A stretch of 10,945 nt of DNA from positions 1-10,945 of the forward strand of contig JAKFXJ010000209.1 in the NCBI GenBank assembly GCA_021731425.1, given 5' to 3'. The position numbers and the translations under genes were made by a program. Shown piece by piece: positions 1 to 7,571 of this stretch. The notes under the pieces were generated by a model. The model made no database searches. It had not been told where the DNA came from and saw only the letters and a program-made list of their open reading frames with translations. The stretch's first letter is position 1. The number at the start of each line of letters is the position of its first letter. Source of the stretch: Limnohabitans sp. (GTDB lineage Bacteria > Pseudomonadota > Gammaproteobacteria > Burkholderiales > Burkholderiaceae_C).

Positions 1-1359
1 GGTGTCATCGTTCAATACGGCGGTCAAACGCCTTTGAAATTGGCGCTCGATTTGGAAGCGGCTGGCGTGCCCATCATCGGCACCAGCCCCGACATGATCG
101 ACGCGGCCGAGGACCGCGAGCGGTTCCAAAAGTTACTGCAAGACCTCGGTCTGCGTCAGCCCCCCAACGCCACGGCCCGCACCGAGCCTGAAGCTTTGGA
201 AAAAGCGGCTGCTTTGGGATACCCCTTGGTCGTTCGCCCCAGCTATGTCTTGGGTGGCCGCGCCATGGAAATCGTGCACGAACAACGCGACCTTGAACGC
301 TACATGCGCGAAGCGGTCAAAGTCTCACACGACTCGCCCGTGCTGCTCGACCGTTTCCTGAACGACGCGATTGAGTGCGATGTGGACTGCTTGCGCGACC
401 CTGAAGGCAAGACCTTCATTGGTGGCGTGATGGAGCACATCGAACAAGCGGGTGTGCACAGTGGCGACTCGGCTTGCTCTTTGCCACCTTACTCGCTGTC
501 GTCAGCAACAGTCGATGAACTCAAACGCCAATCGGCCGCCATGGCTGGAGCCTTGAACGTGGTGGGTTTGATGAACGTGCAGTTTGCCATCCAGCATGTC
601 AACGGCCAAGACGTGATTTACGTGCTGGAGGTGAACCCCCGCGCTTCGCGCACCGTGCCTTACGTGTCCAAAGCCACCGGCATCCAGTTGGCCAAGGTGG
701 CCGCGCGTTGCATGGCAGGTCAGACTCTGGCATCACAAGGCATCACCAAAGAGGTCACGCCGCCTTATTTCAGCGTGAAAGAAGCCGTCTTCCCCTTCGT
801 GAAGTTTCCTGGCGTCGATACGATTCTTGGCCCTGAGATGAAGTCAACAGGCGAAGTCATGGGCGTTGGCAAAACCTTTGGCGAAGCCTTTGTGAAGAGC
901 CAAATGGGTGCAGGCACCAAGTTGCCTCGCCCCACCAAATCCGACGGCACGCCTTCGGGCAAGGTTTTCATCTCGGTGAAAAACAACGACAAGACGCGTG
1001 CCATCGAAGTGGCACGCCAGTTGGTGGCCCAAAGCTTTGAGTTGGTGGCGACCAAGGGAACAGCCGCTGCCATTGAGGCTGCGGGTCTGGCCTGTGCCAC
1101 AGTGAACAAAGTGACCGAAGGGCGCCCGCACATCGTGGACATGATCAAAAACAACGAAGTTGTGCTGGTCATCAACACGGTCGAAGAGCGCCGCAACGCG
1201 ATCGCCGATTCGCGCCACATCCGCACCTCAGCCTTGCTCAACCGGGTGACCACCTTCACAACCATTGCAGGCGCTGAAGCGGCCGTGGAGGGCATGAAGT
1301 ACATGGACCGGCTGGACGTGATTTCCATCCAAGAAATGCACGCACAACTGGCAAGCTGA
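1..1359 (+). CDS. carB: Carbamoyl-phosphate synthase large subunit, C-terminal part (5' truncated by window edge)
   Basis: The reading frame is open from base 1 ([11 protein letters not shown]...) to TGA at 1357-1359 and gives 452 residues, against about 1070 for the whole family, so roughly the first 620 residues lie outside the window. CarB joins glutamine-derived ammonia, bicarbonate and two ATP into carbamoyl phosphate for pyrimidines and arginine, working with the glutaminase CarA in the cytoplasm. Visible here is the second ATP-grasp half, which phosphorylates carbamate: [13 protein letters not shown] (fragment residues 79-91), [15 protein letters not shown] (144-158) and the metal-binding EVNPRASRT (210-218). 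From about residue 320 follows the methylglyoxal-synthase-like allosteric domain (ATKGT and [15 protein letters not shown]), where UMP or ornithine binds in E. coli. It ends in the family-typical SIQEMHAQL. No frameshift or missing motif was seen. The identification is essentially certain. Confidence 0.98.
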   Translation, partial: GVIVQYGGQTPLKLALDLEAAGVPIIGTSPDMIDAAEDRERFQKLLQDLGLRQPPNATARTEPEALEKAAALGYPLVVRPSYVLGGRAMEIVHEQRDLERYMREAVKVSHDSPVLLDRFLNDAIECDVDCLRDPEGKTFIGGVMEHIEQAGVHSGDSACSLPPYSLSSATVDELKRQSAAMAGALNVVGLMNVQFAIQHVNGQDVIYVLEVNPRASRTVPYVSKATGIQLAKVAARCMAGQTLASQGITKEVTPPYFSVKEAVFPFVKFPGVDTILGPEMKSTGEVMGVGKTFGEAFVKSQMGAGTKLPRPTKSDGTPSGKVFISVKNNDKTRAIEVARQLVAQSFELVATKGTAAAIEAAGLACATVNKVTEGRPHIVDMIKNNEVVLVINTVEERRNAIADSRHIRTSALLNRVTTFTTIAGAEAAVEGMKYMDRLDVISIQEMHAQLAS

Positions 1360-1376
1360 ACCTGGTTTTGTGGCTC

Positions 1377-1396
1377 TGCACCCCTGACAGGGTGCA
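1377..1396. repeat. Perfect 7-bp inverted repeat between carB and greA
   Basis: TGCACCC and GGGTGCA flank a 6-base spacer (CTGACA), beginning 17 bases after the carB stop codon. No T-run follows on either strand, so it is not a classical terminator by itself. It lies just upstream of the probable greA -10 box. It could therefore be an operator in the -35 region or a 3'-end hairpin of the carAB transcript. The repeat is seen directly; its role is inferred. Confidence 0.6.
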
Positions 1397-1399
1397 AGG

Positions 1400-1405
1400 C
1401 ATAAT
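1400..1405 (+). promoter_or_regulatory. Possible greA -10 box (CATAAT)
   Basis: CATAAT matches five of six bases of the sigma-70 consensus TATAAT. No good -35 hexamer lies 16-18 bases upstream, where TGCACC is the nearest fit. Transcription from it would begin near 1412, at the foot of the next hairpin. It is a tentative call. Confidence 0.35.
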
Positions 1406-1415
1406 GCTGAGATTG

Positions 1416-1449
1416 ACCGCCGAGTTCCAAAACTCGGCGGTTTGCTTTT
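1416..1449 (+). terminator. Rho-independent terminator or attenuator in the greA leader
   Basis: The stem ACCGCCGAG (1416-1424) pairs perfectly with CTCGGCGGT (1433-1441) around an 8-base loop, and the T-rich run TTTGCTTTT (1441-1449) follows at once. This is a textbook intrinsic terminator for carB transcripts. The T-run ends where the greA ribosome binding site begins, so any greA transcript starting upstream must pass through it. Confidence 0.8.
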
Positions 1450-1461
1450 GGAGAACCGAAC

Positions 1462-1938
1462 ATGTCAACCATCCCGATCACCAAACGTGGTGCTGAAAAA
1501 CTCAAGGACGAGTTACATCGCCTCAAAACAGTGGACCGCCCAGGCGTGATTCAGGCGATTGCCGAAGCGCGTGCACAAGGCGACCTGAGTGAGAACGCCG
1601 AATACGATGCGGCCAAAGACCGTCAAGGCTTCATCGAAGGCCGGATTCAGGAAATCGAAGGCAAGCTGTCGGCCGCGCAAATCATCGACCCGGCGTCGGT
1701 GGATGCGGGAGGCCGCGTGGTGTTTGGCACCACCGTCGAGTTGGAAGACGAGAGCACAGGTGAGGCCGTGACCTACCAGATCGTGGGTGAGGACGAGGCC
1801 GACTTGAAGCTGGGCTTGATCAACATCAGCAGCCCGATTGCACGCGCCTTGATTGGCAAGGAAGAGGGCGATGTGGCCGAAGTGCAGGCGCCCGGAGGCG
1901 TGCGCCGCTACGAAATCGTGGGCGTGTCCTACGTTTGA
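1462..1938 (+). CDS. greA: Transcription elongation factor GreA
   Basis: A 158-residue protein, the usual GreA length. GreA enters the secondary channel of backtracked RNA polymerase and stimulates cleavage of the displaced RNA 3' end so that elongation can resume. The N-terminal coiled coil (about residues 1-75) carries the loop [12 protein letters not shown] (40-51) with the acidic tip residues D41 and E44 that hold the catalytic magnesium. The C-terminal FKBP-like domain covers about 80-158, including [14 protein letters not shown]. The ATG at 1462 is preceded by GGAGA (1450-1454) at normal spacing. It follows carB by 102 bp, which hold two hairpins and a possible own promoter. It runs tail to tail into yhbY with 69 bp between stop codons. 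Adjacency of greA to carAB is known from pseudomonads. Confidence 0.97.
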   Translation: MSTIPITKRGAEKLKDELHRLKTVDRPGVIQAIAEARAQGDLSENAEYDAAKDRQGFIEGRIQEIEGKLSAAQIIDPASVDAGGRVVFGTTVELEDESTGEAVTYQIVGEDEADLKLGLINISSPIARALIGKEEGDVAEVQAPGGVRRYEIVGVSYV

Positions 1939-1941
1939 GCC

Positions 1942-1967
1942 AAAACAAAGGCCGCTAATCAGCGGCC
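1942..1967 (-). terminator. Rho-independent terminator of yhbY
   Basis: GGCCGCT (1950-1956) and AGCGGCC (1961-1967) form a perfect 7-bp stem with a 4-base loop. Read on the minus strand the stem is followed by TTTGTTTT (1949 to 1942), so it terminates transcription leaving yhbY. On the plus strand no T-run follows, although the stem lies 11 bases after the greA stop and may still mark the end of greA mRNA. Confidence 0.8.
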
Positions 1968-2007
1968 AATGTGGCGAGTGCCAGCCCGGAAGCGGGCGGT
2001 TCGGATT

Positions 2008-2481
2008 TCAGTCGTGGCGGCCTTTTTTGACCGATTTCTGCTTGGGCTTGGCCCGCTTGATCTGTCCGCCAGCGGCCAGGCGTTGGTTGCCCAGCACACG
2101 AACAGTTTTGACTTCTGGGCGCTGGCCGCCGCGTGAGCTGTATTTGAGGATCTTGAAGTCGCGAGGACCAGCTTTGCGGTCATCATCGTGCTCTTTGGCT
2201 TTTTCGGGCTGTGGACGCCAAAGGATCAGCAGTTTGCCAATGTGCTGGATGGGCGCGGCGCTGAGTTGATCGGCCAGTTGCGCGAACATGGCTTCGCGTG
2301 CAGCGCGGTCATCGCCCAGCACGCGGATCTTGATCAGACCATGGGCGTTCAGGGCCGCTTCGGTTTCCTTGATGACGGCAGGGGTCAGGCCATCGCCGCC
2401 GATCATGACGACCGGATCCAGGTGATGGGCATCGGCGCGAAAAACTTTGCGCTCGGCAGGTGTGAGTTGTATTTGGGGCAT
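2008..2481 (-). CDS. yhbY: YhbY-family (CRM domain) RNA-binding protein, 50S assembly factor, with basic tail
   Basis: A 157-residue protein. Residues 1 to about 92 form the CRS1/YhbY (CRM) fold: LTPAERK (6-12), the RNA-binding GxxG loop in IGGDGLT (27-33), HGLIKIRVL (47-55) and [10 protein letters not shown] (81-90). E. coli YhbY, about 97 residues, binds precursors of the 50S subunit. Here a further 67 or so residues follow, with 20 lysines and arginines and no recognisable fold, ending VKKGRHD. The frame stays open 32 codons upstream, but the ATG at 2481 starts the conserved domain. Choosing the earlier start would overlap rlmE and add an unlikely hydrophobic stretch. The upstream sequence has only a weak Shine-Dalgarno (GGGGA about 10 bases away). 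The gene is divergent from rlmE, another 50S maturation gene. Confidence 0.93.
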   Translation of the reverse strand: MPQIQLTPAERKVFRADAHHLDPVVMIGGDGLTPAVIKETEAALNAHGLIKIRVLGDDRAAREAMFAQLADQLSAAPIQHIGKLLILWRPQPEKAKEHDDDRKAGPRDFKILKYSSRGGQRPEVKTVRVLGNQRLAAGGQIKRAKPKQKSVKKGRHD

Positions 2482-2486
2482 CCCCG

Positions 2487-2493
2487 TATTATC
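2487..2493. promoter_or_regulatory. Candidate shared bidirectional -10 between yhbY and rlmE
   Basis: The 31-bp divergent gap holds TATTATC. On the plus strand TATTAT (2487-2492) matches five of six -10 bases; on the minus strand GATAAT (2493-2488) also matches five. The -35 partners are weak: AGTTGT or GAGTTG for plus, TTCATT at 18 bp for minus. Predicted starts are near 2499 (plus) and 2481 (minus). It is the only -10-like sequence in the gap, but the call rests on pattern alone. Confidence 0.45.
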
Positions 2494-2512
2494 CCCGCAA
2501 GGACGCAAAAGA

Positions 2513-3175
2513 ATGAAAGTCAAAACCAAAAGTAAAAAGGTCAACAAAGCATGGTTGAACGACCACGTCAATGACACCTACGTGAAACTGGCCCTGAAAG
2601 AGGGTTACCGGGCGCGGGCGGCTTACAAACTCAAGGAAATCGACGAGACCCTCGGCCTGATTCGGCCTGGACACTTGGTGGTGGACCTGGGCTCTGCCCC
2701 CGGCGCATGGAGCCAGTATTTGCGCCGCCGTTTGTCACCCGACGGGGCGGCGGTGGGTGAGCTCAACGGCCGCATCATCGCGTTGGACATTCTGCCCATG
2801 GAGCCGGTGGAGGGGGTGCAGTTCATTCAGGGGGATTTCCGCGAAAACGAGGTGGCCAGCCTGTTGGAGGCTGCCTTGCAAGGGCGTCAGGCTGATGTGG
2901 TGGTGTCCGACATGGCCCCCAATTTATCGGGCATTGAGTCGTCGGATGCGGCCCGTGTCCAGCATTTGATCGAGCTGGCCGTGGAATTCGCCCAAAATCA
3001 CATGAAGCCGCAGGGTGCTTTGGTGGTCAAGGTCTTTCATGGCAGCGGCTACAGCCAGATCGTCAAGATGTTCAAGGAGACCTTCAAGGTGGTCAAGCCC
3101 ATCAAGCCCAAATCTTCGCGTGACAAATCGTCGGAGACTTTTTTGGTAGGTGTGGGGCTGATTCACGGGGCTTGA
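2513..3175 (+). CDS. rlmE: 23S rRNA (uridine-2'-O)-methyltransferase RlmE (FtsJ/RrmJ)
   Basis: A 220-residue SAM-dependent methyltransferase of the FtsJ family that methylates the ribose of U2552 (E. coli numbering) in the 23S rRNA A loop late in 50S assembly. The SAM motif [11 protein letters not shown] is at 58-68, and the catalytic K-D-K-E tetrad is intact: K39 (YKLKEI), D133 (SDMAPN), K173 (VVKVF) and E208 (SSETF). The basic N-terminus (KVKTKSKK) suits rRNA binding. A short insertion near residues 75-86 ([12 protein letters not shown]) makes it about ten residues longer than the E. coli enzyme. The ATG at 2513 is preferred over an in-frame start at 2447: it has AAGGA (2499-2503) nine bases upstream, starts the conserved protein, and does not overlap yhbY. 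rlmE precedes ftsH here as in E. coli, with 106 bp between them. Confidence 0.97.
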   Translation: MKVKTKSKKVNKAWLNDHVNDTYVKLALKEGYRARAAYKLKEIDETLGLIRPGHLVVDLGSAPGAWSQYLRRRLSPDGAAVGELNGRIIALDILPMEPVEGVQFIQGDFRENEVASLLEAALQGRQADVVVSDMAPNLSGIESSDAARVQHLIELAVEFAQNHMKPQGALVVKVFHGSGYSQIVKMFKETFKVVKPIKPKSSRDKSSETFLVGVGLIHGA

Positions 3176-3217
3176 AACCTTAATTCCCAGCTTTTCGAGG
3201 GCCAAAACCCCTTTAGG

Positions 3218-3248
3218 TTGTCGACAGGGCTTCTTGCAGGCCTAAAAT
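3218..3248 (+). promoter_or_regulatory. Probable ftsH promoter
   Basis: The -10 box TAAAAT (3243-3248) matches five of six consensus bases. The best -35 candidate is TTGTCG (3218-3223), with a 19-bp spacer that is slightly long. A start near 3255 would leave a leader of about 27 bases. ftsH may also be read from the rlmE transcript, since no terminator is visible between the two genes. Confidence 0.5.
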
Positions 3249-3263
3249 GATGACAATCATTTT
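3244..3263. repeat. Perfect 8-bp inverted repeat over the ftsH -10 and start region
   Basis: AAAATGAT (3244-3251) and ATCATTTT (3256-3263) flank GACA, and more T's follow. The arms overlap the -10 box and the predicted transcription start, the usual place for a repressor operator. The A/T-rich stem followed by T's could alternatively be a weak terminator of rlmE. It resembles a Fur box only loosely. Confidence 0.55.
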
Positions 3264-3271
3264 TTTCGATT

Positions 3272-3275
3272 GGAG
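3272..3275 (+). promoter_or_regulatory. Ribosome binding site that sets the ftsH start (GGAG)
   Basis: GGAG lies six bases (TCTCTC) before the TTG at 3282, ideal spacing. An earlier TTG at 3270 directly abuts this motif and so cannot use it. This decides for a 638-residue FtsH starting MNNPWFSK. Confidence 0.75.
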
Positions 3276-3281
3276 TCTCTC

Positions 3282-5198
3282 TTGAATAACCCTTGGTTTT
3301 CCAAAATTGCCGTCTGGATGGTGATTGCCATGGTGTTGTTCACCTTGTTCAAGCAATTTGACAACCGTGGTGTCGCTGGTGCGAACGCCATTGGCTATTC
3401 TGATTTTTTGGAAGAGGTGCGCAGCAACAGGATCAAGAGCGCCACGATTTCCGAAAGCCCCGGGGGCACTGAAATCTTGGCCATCACCAACGATGACCGC
3501 CGCATCAAGACCACGGCCACTTACCTAGACCGCGGTTTGGTTGGCGACCTGATCAGCAGCGGCATCAAGTTCGATGTCAAACCGCGTGAAGAGGGTTCCT
3601 TGCTCATGACCTTGCTGGTCAGCTGGGGCCCCATGTTGTTGCTGATTGGTGTCTGGGTGTATTTCATGCGCCAGATGCAAGGCGGCGGCAAGGGCGGGGC
3701 GTTCAGCTTTGGCAAGTCCAAGGCCCGCATGATGGACGAGAACAACAACAACACCACGTTTGCGGATGTGGCCGGTTGTGATGAAGCCAAGGAAGAGGTC
3801 AAAGAAGTGGTCGACTTCCTGAAGGACCCTCAGCGCTTCCAGAAATTGGGCGGTCGCATTCCTCGCGGTTTGCTGTTGGTTGGGCCTCCTGGAACCGGTA
3901 AAACCCTGCTGGCCAAAAGCATCGCTGGCGAAGCCAAAGTGCCGTTTTTCAGCATTTCCGGTTCTGACTTTGTCGAGATGTTTGTGGGCGTGGGTGCTTC
4001 CCGCGTTCGCGACATGTTCGAAAACGCTAAAAAGAATGCGCCTTGCATCATTTTCATTGACGAAATCGACGCGGTCGGTCGCCAGCGTGGCGCAGGCCTG
4101 GGCGGCGGCAACGACGAGCGCGAGCAAACCCTCAACCAGATGCTGGTCGAGATGGATGGCTTTGAAACCAATCTGGGTGTGATCGTTGTGGCGGCCACCA
4201 ACCGTCCGGACATTTTGGACGCTGCCTTGTTGCGCCCCGGCCGTTTTGACCGTCAGGTCTATGTGACCTTGCCCGACATCCGTGGTCGTGAGCAAATCCT
4301 GAACGTGCACATGCGCAAAGTGCCGATTGGCCAAGACGTGAATGCTGCGGTGATCGCTCGCGGCACGCCCGGCATGAGCGGTGCCGATTTGGCCAACCTG
4401 TGCAACGAAGCGGCTTTGATGGCCGCCCGCCGTAACGCCCGTGTGGTGGAGATGGTCGACTTCGAAAAAGCCAAGGACAAGATCCTGATGGGCCCCGAGC
4501 GCAAGAGCATGGTCATGCCCGAGGAAGAGCGCCGCAACACGGCCTACCACGAAGCAGGGCACGCCCTCATCGGCAATTTGCTGCCCAAGTGCGATCCGGT
4601 GCACAAGGTCACCATCATTCCCCGTGGCCGAGCTCTGGGCGTGACGATGAGCTTGCCCGAGAAGGACCGCTACAGCTACGACAAAGAGTTCATGCTCAAC
4701 CAGATCAGCATGTTGTTTGGCGGGCGGATTGCCGAAGAGGTCTTCATGAACCAGATGACCACCGGTGCCAGCAACGACTTCGAGCGGGCCACCTCCATTG
4801 CACGCGACATGGTCATGCGTTACGGTATGACCGATGCCCTGGGGCCGATGGTCTATGCCGAGAACGAAGGCGAAGTGTTCTTGGGCCGTTCGGTCACCAA
4901 AACCACCAACATGAGTGAGTCCACCATGCAAAAGGTAGACTTGGAGGTGCGTCGCATCATCGATGAGCAGTACAGTCTCGCACGCCGTTTGATTGAGGAA
5001 CACAGTGCCCAGATGCACGCGATGGCCAAGGCCTTGCTCGAGTGGGAAACCATCGACAAAGAGCAGATCGCCGACATCATGGCGGGCCGTGATCCATTGC
5101 CTCCCAAGGACTGGACACCCCGTACCCCACCCACGGGTGGCGGTCAGGGCGGCGGGACACCTTCGGTTCAACCGGAACCAGCCACCACTGCGGCTTGA
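3282..5198 (+). CDS. ftsH: ATP-dependent zinc metalloprotease FtsH (TTG start)
   Basis: A 638-residue membrane-bound AAA+ protease, hexameric in the inner membrane, that unfolds and degrades misassembled membrane proteins and regulators (in E. coli LpxC and sigma-32). It has an N-terminal membrane segment (about 6-24), a short periplasmic domain, and a second membrane segment (about 107-129, [20 protein letters not shown]). The AAA module carries Walker A GPPGTGKT (201-208), pore loop MFVG (233-236), Walker B IIFIDEID (256-263) and arginine fingers R321 and R324. The protease domain has HEAGH (423-427), and D499 in TTGASNDFE is the likely third zinc ligand. The tail (about 612-638) is a disordered Gly/Pro/Thr stretch. 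All catalytic residues are present. The TTG start is chosen from the GGAG at 3272-3275 and the usual MNN...FSK N-terminus of the family in this group. Confidence 0.98.
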   Translation: MNNPWFSKIAVWMVIAMVLFTLFKQFDNRGVAGANAIGYSDFLEEVRSNRIKSATISESPGGTEILAITNDDRRIKTTATYLDRGLVGDLISSGIKFDVKPREEGSLLMTLLVSWGPMLLLIGVWVYFMRQMQGGGKGGAFSFGKSKARMMDENNNNTTFADVAGCDEAKEEVKEVVDFLKDPQRFQKLGGRIPRGLLLVGPPGTGKTLLAKSIAGEAKVPFFSISGSDFVEMFVGVGASRVRDMFENAKKNAPCIIFIDEIDAVGRQRGAGLGGGNDEREQTLNQMLVEMDGFETNLGVIVVAATNRPDILDAALLRPGRFDRQVYVTLPDIRGREQILNVHMRKVPIGQDVNAAVIARGTPGMSGADLANLCNEAALMAARRNARVVEMVDFEKAKDKILMGPERKSMVMPEEERRNTAYHEAGHALIGNLLPKCDPVHKVTIIPRGRALGVTMSLPEKDRYSYDKEFMLNQISMLFGGRIAEEVFMNQMTTGASNDFERATSIARDMVMRYGMTDALGPMVYAENEGEVFLGRSVTKTTNMSESTMQKVDLEVRRIIDEQYSLARRLIEEHSAQMHAMAKALLEWETIDKEQIADIMAGRDPLPPKDWTPRTPPTGGGQGGGTPSVQPEPATTAA

Positions 5199-5219
5199 TG
5201 TTTCAATCGCTGTTCAATC

Positions 5220-5244
5220 AACGGGGCCGTCTGGCCCCGTTTTT
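5220..5244 (+). terminator. Rho-independent terminator between ftsH and folP
   Basis: AACGGGGCC (5220-5228) pairs perfectly with GGCCCCGTT (5233-5241) around a GTCT loop, and the T-run covers 5240-5244. It begins 21 bases after the ftsH stop and ends 15 bases before the folP ATG. It is the strongest-looking terminator in the window. folP must therefore be expressed by read-through or from a promoter inside ftsH that I could not identify. Confidence 0.88.
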
Positions 5245-5259
5245 CATGGAACCCAGCTG

Positions 5260-6147
5260 ATGGATCCTCATCTTCATCGCTCTGATACCCCTTTGCGTTG
5301 GCAAACCACACGTTTTGATTTGGACCTGTCCAAGCCCAAAATCATGGGCATCGTCAACCTGACGCCAGACTCTTTTTCCGATGGCGGGCAATGCTTTGAC
5401 ACCGCTGCTGCATTGCGCCATGCGGAGCAACTGCTGCGCGATGGTGCCGATATTCTGGATGTGGGCGCCGAGTCCACACGTCCGGGCGCGGAGGTGGTGC
5501 CACTGGCGCAGGAACTGGCCCGGCTGGCGCCTTTTTTGAAAGAGGCGGTGCGTTGGCAGGTCCCCATCTCCGTGGACACCTACAAGCCCGCAGTGATGCA
5601 AGCCGTGCTGGATGGCGGAGTGGACATCATCAACGATGTTTGGGCCTTGCGCCAACCAGGGGCTGAGCAGGTGGTGGCCGCCCATCCAAGCTGCGGGGTG
5701 TGCCTGATGCACATGCACCGTGACCCACAGACCATGCAAACCGAACCCATGACGGGCGACGTCTTGAGCGCAGTGGAAACTTTTTTGCGTGAGCGTCTGG
5801 ACACACTGCTGAGCTTAGGCGTGTCTTTGTCCCGATTGGTGTTGGATCCCGGGATTGGTTTTGGCAAAACGGTGGCCCAAAATTTCCAATTGCTCGCGTT
5901 TCAGGCCGATTTGTTAGGTTTGGGCTGCCCTGTTCTGGCGGGTTGGTCCCGAAAGTCGGCCTTGGGAGCGGCACTTGCCCGTGATGGGCAAGTACCAGAG
6001 CCTGCACAGCGGCAAGTGGCCAGTGTGGCGGCAGCCCTTTTGGCGCTTGAGCGTGGGGCTTCGGTGGTGCGGGTGCACGATGTCAAAGAAACCGCCGAGG
6101 CCATTCAGATTTGGCTTGCCATGCATCAGCACGCTGGAGTGCGATGA
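5260..6147 (+). CDS. folP: Dihydropteroate synthase
   Basis: A 295-residue TIM-barrel enzyme that condenses 6-hydroxymethyl-7,8-dihydropterin pyrophosphate with p-aminobenzoate to dihydropteroate in folate synthesis; it is the sulfonamide target. Signatures are in order: [16 protein letters not shown] (28-43), [12 protein letters not shown] (67-78), SVDTYKP (104-110), IINDVWAL (123-130), LDPGIGFGK (195-203), GWSRKS (228-233) and RVHDV (271-275, the phosphate-binding R and H). The frame is open well back into ftsH, but the ATG at 5260 gives the right length and does not overlap the terminator. Its ribosome binding site is weak (GGA at 5248-5250, nine bases away). The order ftsH-folP-glmM is as in E. 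coli. No resistance-type insertion was seen in the first loop. Confidence 0.97.
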   Translation: MDPHLHRSDTPLRWQTTRFDLDLSKPKIMGIVNLTPDSFSDGGQCFDTAAALRHAEQLLRDGADILDVGAESTRPGAEVVPLAQELARLAPFLKEAVRWQVPISVDTYKPAVMQAVLDGGVDIINDVWALRQPGAEQVVAAHPSCGVCLMHMHRDPQTMQTEPMTGDVLSAVETFLRERLDTLLSLGVSLSRLVLDPGIGFGKTVAQNFQLLAFQADLLGLGCPVLAGWSRKSALGAALARDGQVPEPAQRQVASVAAALLALERGASVVRVHDVKETAEAIQIWLAMHQHAGVR

Positions 6148-6195
6148 GCCACGAAGTATCCGATGGGCACAGCGATCAGCGTAGGGTTGGAGGGC

Positions 6196-6201
6196 TAAAA
6201 T
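6196..6201 (+). promoter_or_regulatory. Probable glmM -10 box (CTAAAAT context)
   Basis: TAAAAT preceded by C matches five of six -10 bases and lies in the 86-bp folP-glmM gap. Transcription would start near 6208, about 26 bases before the ATG. No convincing -35 is seen (CGATCA at 17 bp). Co-transcription from folP is equally possible. Confidence 0.4.
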
Positions 6202-6216
6202 CCACACCCTTATTAA

Positions 6217-6232
6217 AAAAATCAGGATTTTT
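6217..6232 (+). repeat. Weak A/T hairpin presenting the glmM ribosome binding site
   Basis: AAAAAT (6217-6222) is complementary to ATTTTT (6227-6232), leaving CAGG in the loop. The Shine-Dalgarno AGGA (6224-6227), six bases before the glmM ATG, straddles this loop. With only A-U pairs the hairpin would be marginally stable. It mainly supports the start at 6234. Confidence 0.35.
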
Positions 6233-6233
6233 C

Positions 6234-7562
6234 ATGGCGCGTCAATATTTCGGGACAGATGGCATCCGTGGCACAGTCGGTCAGAGTCCCATCACCCCCG
6301 ATTTCATTTTGCGGTTAGCGCATGGTGTTGGCCGAGTGTTGAAGGCGCAGGAAGACCACCCGACCGTATTGATCGGCAAAGACACCCGCATCTCAGGCTA
6401 TATGCTCGAAAGTGCACTGGAGTCGGGCTTCAATTCTGCGGGCGTCGATGTGGTGTTGCTCGGGCCAGTGCCGACACCTGCGGTGGCTTACTTGACCCGC
6501 GCACAGCGTGCATCCTTGGGGGTGGTGATCAGCGCGAGCCACAACCCGTTTGCAGACAACGGCATCAAATTCTTCAGTGCCCAAGGGCAAAAGTTAACGG
6601 ATGCTTGGGAAGATGCTGTGGAGGCGGCTTTGTTGGAGGACCCCGTCTGGGTGGATTCTGCTGCTTTGGGCAAAACCCGGCGTCTGGACGATGCAGCAGG
6701 CCGGTACATTGAATTTTGCAAGAGCACTTTTTCTAACGATCTGACCCTCAAGGGCCTGAAGATCGTGGTGGATGCAGCGCATGGCGCGGCCTACCAAATC
6801 GCACCCAAGGTGTTTCATGAATTGGGTGCAGAGGTCATTGCCATCGGTTGTTCTCCGGATGGTTTGAACATCAATAAAGGCGTGGGGGCCACCCATCCTG
6901 AAGCCCTGGTCCAAGCTGTCAAAGACCACCGGGCTGATTACGGCATTGCCCTGGATGGGGATGCCGACCGCCTGCAGTTTGTGGACGCGAGCGGGCGGCT
7001 TTTTAATGGCGATGAGTTGCTGTACTTGATGGTTGCGGACCGATTGGCCCGTGATGAAGCTGTGCCAGGTGCTGTGGGAACTTTGATGACCAATTTGGCG
7101 GTGGAGGTTGCGCTCAAGCAGCGCGGCGTCCAGTTTGTTCGGGCCAAAGTGGGTGACCGGTATGTGCTGGAGGTGCTGCACGACAAAGGCTGGCTTCTGG
7201 GCGGTGAGGGTTCGGGCCACTTGTTGGCCCTGGACAAGCACACCACCGGTGACGGCCTGGTCAGTGCCCTGCAGGTTTTGCAGGCCTGTGTGGGCAGCAG
7301 CCAGCCCATGGCGCAGTTGCTGGAGGGCATCACGCTGTTCCCTCAAACCCTGATCAATGTGCGCTTGAAGCCCGGTTTCGACTGGCAAGGCCACCAGCCT
7401 TTGTGGGACGCCACGCGTGCCGCAGAGGCCGAGTTGGCCGATTCGGGGCGGGTGTTGATTCGGGCCAGTGGGACGGAGCCCCTGGTTCGTGTCATGGTCG
7501 AAGCTCGGGATGCCGATCAGGCCAGAGCATGCGCTGAACGCATTGCCGCCACCCTGGCTTGA
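6234..7562 (+). CDS. glmM: Phosphoglucosamine mutase
   Basis: A 442-residue protein (E. coli GlmM has 445) of the alpha-D-phosphohexomutase family. It converts glucosamine-6-phosphate to glucosamine-1-phosphate, the entry to UDP-GlcNAc for peptidoglycan and lipopolysaccharide. The N-terminus YFGTDGIRG (5-13) is characteristic. The phosphoserine loop ISASHNP (99-105) has the active S102. The magnesium loop DGDADR is at 241-246, the sugar-binding loop GEGSGH at 324-329, and the phosphate-binding loop [12 protein letters not shown] at 410-421. The frame extends 41 codons upstream over the end of folP, but the ATG at 6234 has AGGA six bases before it and starts the conserved domain. It probably belongs with folP. 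Its stop is only 9 bp from that of the convergent ppsR. Confidence 0.98.
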   Translation: MARQYFGTDGIRGTVGQSPITPDFILRLAHGVGRVLKAQEDHPTVLIGKDTRISGYMLESALESGFNSAGVDVVLLGPVPTPAVAYLTRAQRASLGVVISASHNPFADNGIKFFSAQGQKLTDAWEDAVEAALLEDPVWVDSAALGKTRRLDDAAGRYIEFCKSTFSNDLTLKGLKIVVDAAHGAAYQIAPKVFHELGAEVIAIGCSPDGLNINKGVGATHPEALVQAVKDHRADYGIALDGDADRLQFVDASGRLFNGDELLYLMVADRLARDEAVPGAVGTLMTNLAVEVALKQRGVQFVRAKVGDRYVLEVLHDKGWLLGGEGSGHLLALDKHTTGDGLVSALQVLQACVGSSQPMAQLLEGITLFPQTLINVRLKPGFDWQGHQPLWDATRAAEAELADSGRVLIRASGTEPLVRVMVEARDADQARACAERIAATLA

Positions 7563-7571
7563 GATGCGTAC

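Noticed and set aside
2447..2512. Upstream in-frame start for rlmE
   Set aside because: It overlaps yhbY, lacks homology, and the ATG at 2513 has a well-placed AAGGA.
2482..2577. N-terminal extension of yhbY with a hydrophobic stretch ([17 protein letters not shown])
   Set aside because: It looks like a membrane anchor, but it is antisense to the start of rlmE and precedes the natural N-terminus of a cytoplasmic RNA-binding domain.
3170..3215. Sigma-32-like -35 (GCTTGAAA) overlapping the rlmE stop codon, considered as a heat-shock promoter for ftsH
   Set aside because: The -35 match is good, but no CCCCAT-like -10 lies at the required distance; the nearest C-rich runs are 8 or 30 bases away.
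3244..3263. Fur box at the ftsH promoter
   Set aside because: The arms resemble half of a Fur site, but the spacing (4 bases instead of 1) and outer bases do not fit the 19-bp consensus.
3525..5171. A 548-codon minus-strand open frame opposite ftsH
   Set aside because: Same kind of antisense shadow, His-rich and without domain motifs, while ftsH carries every catalytic motif.
4993..5259. folP reading frame extending back into ftsH
   Set aside because: This part is the ftsH 3' end in another frame plus the terminator hairpin; the protein starts properly at 5260.
6111..6233. glmM reading frame extending back over the folP end
   Set aside because: The extension has no family similarity, and the ATG at 6234 with AGGA upstream begins the conserved YFGTDGIRG region.
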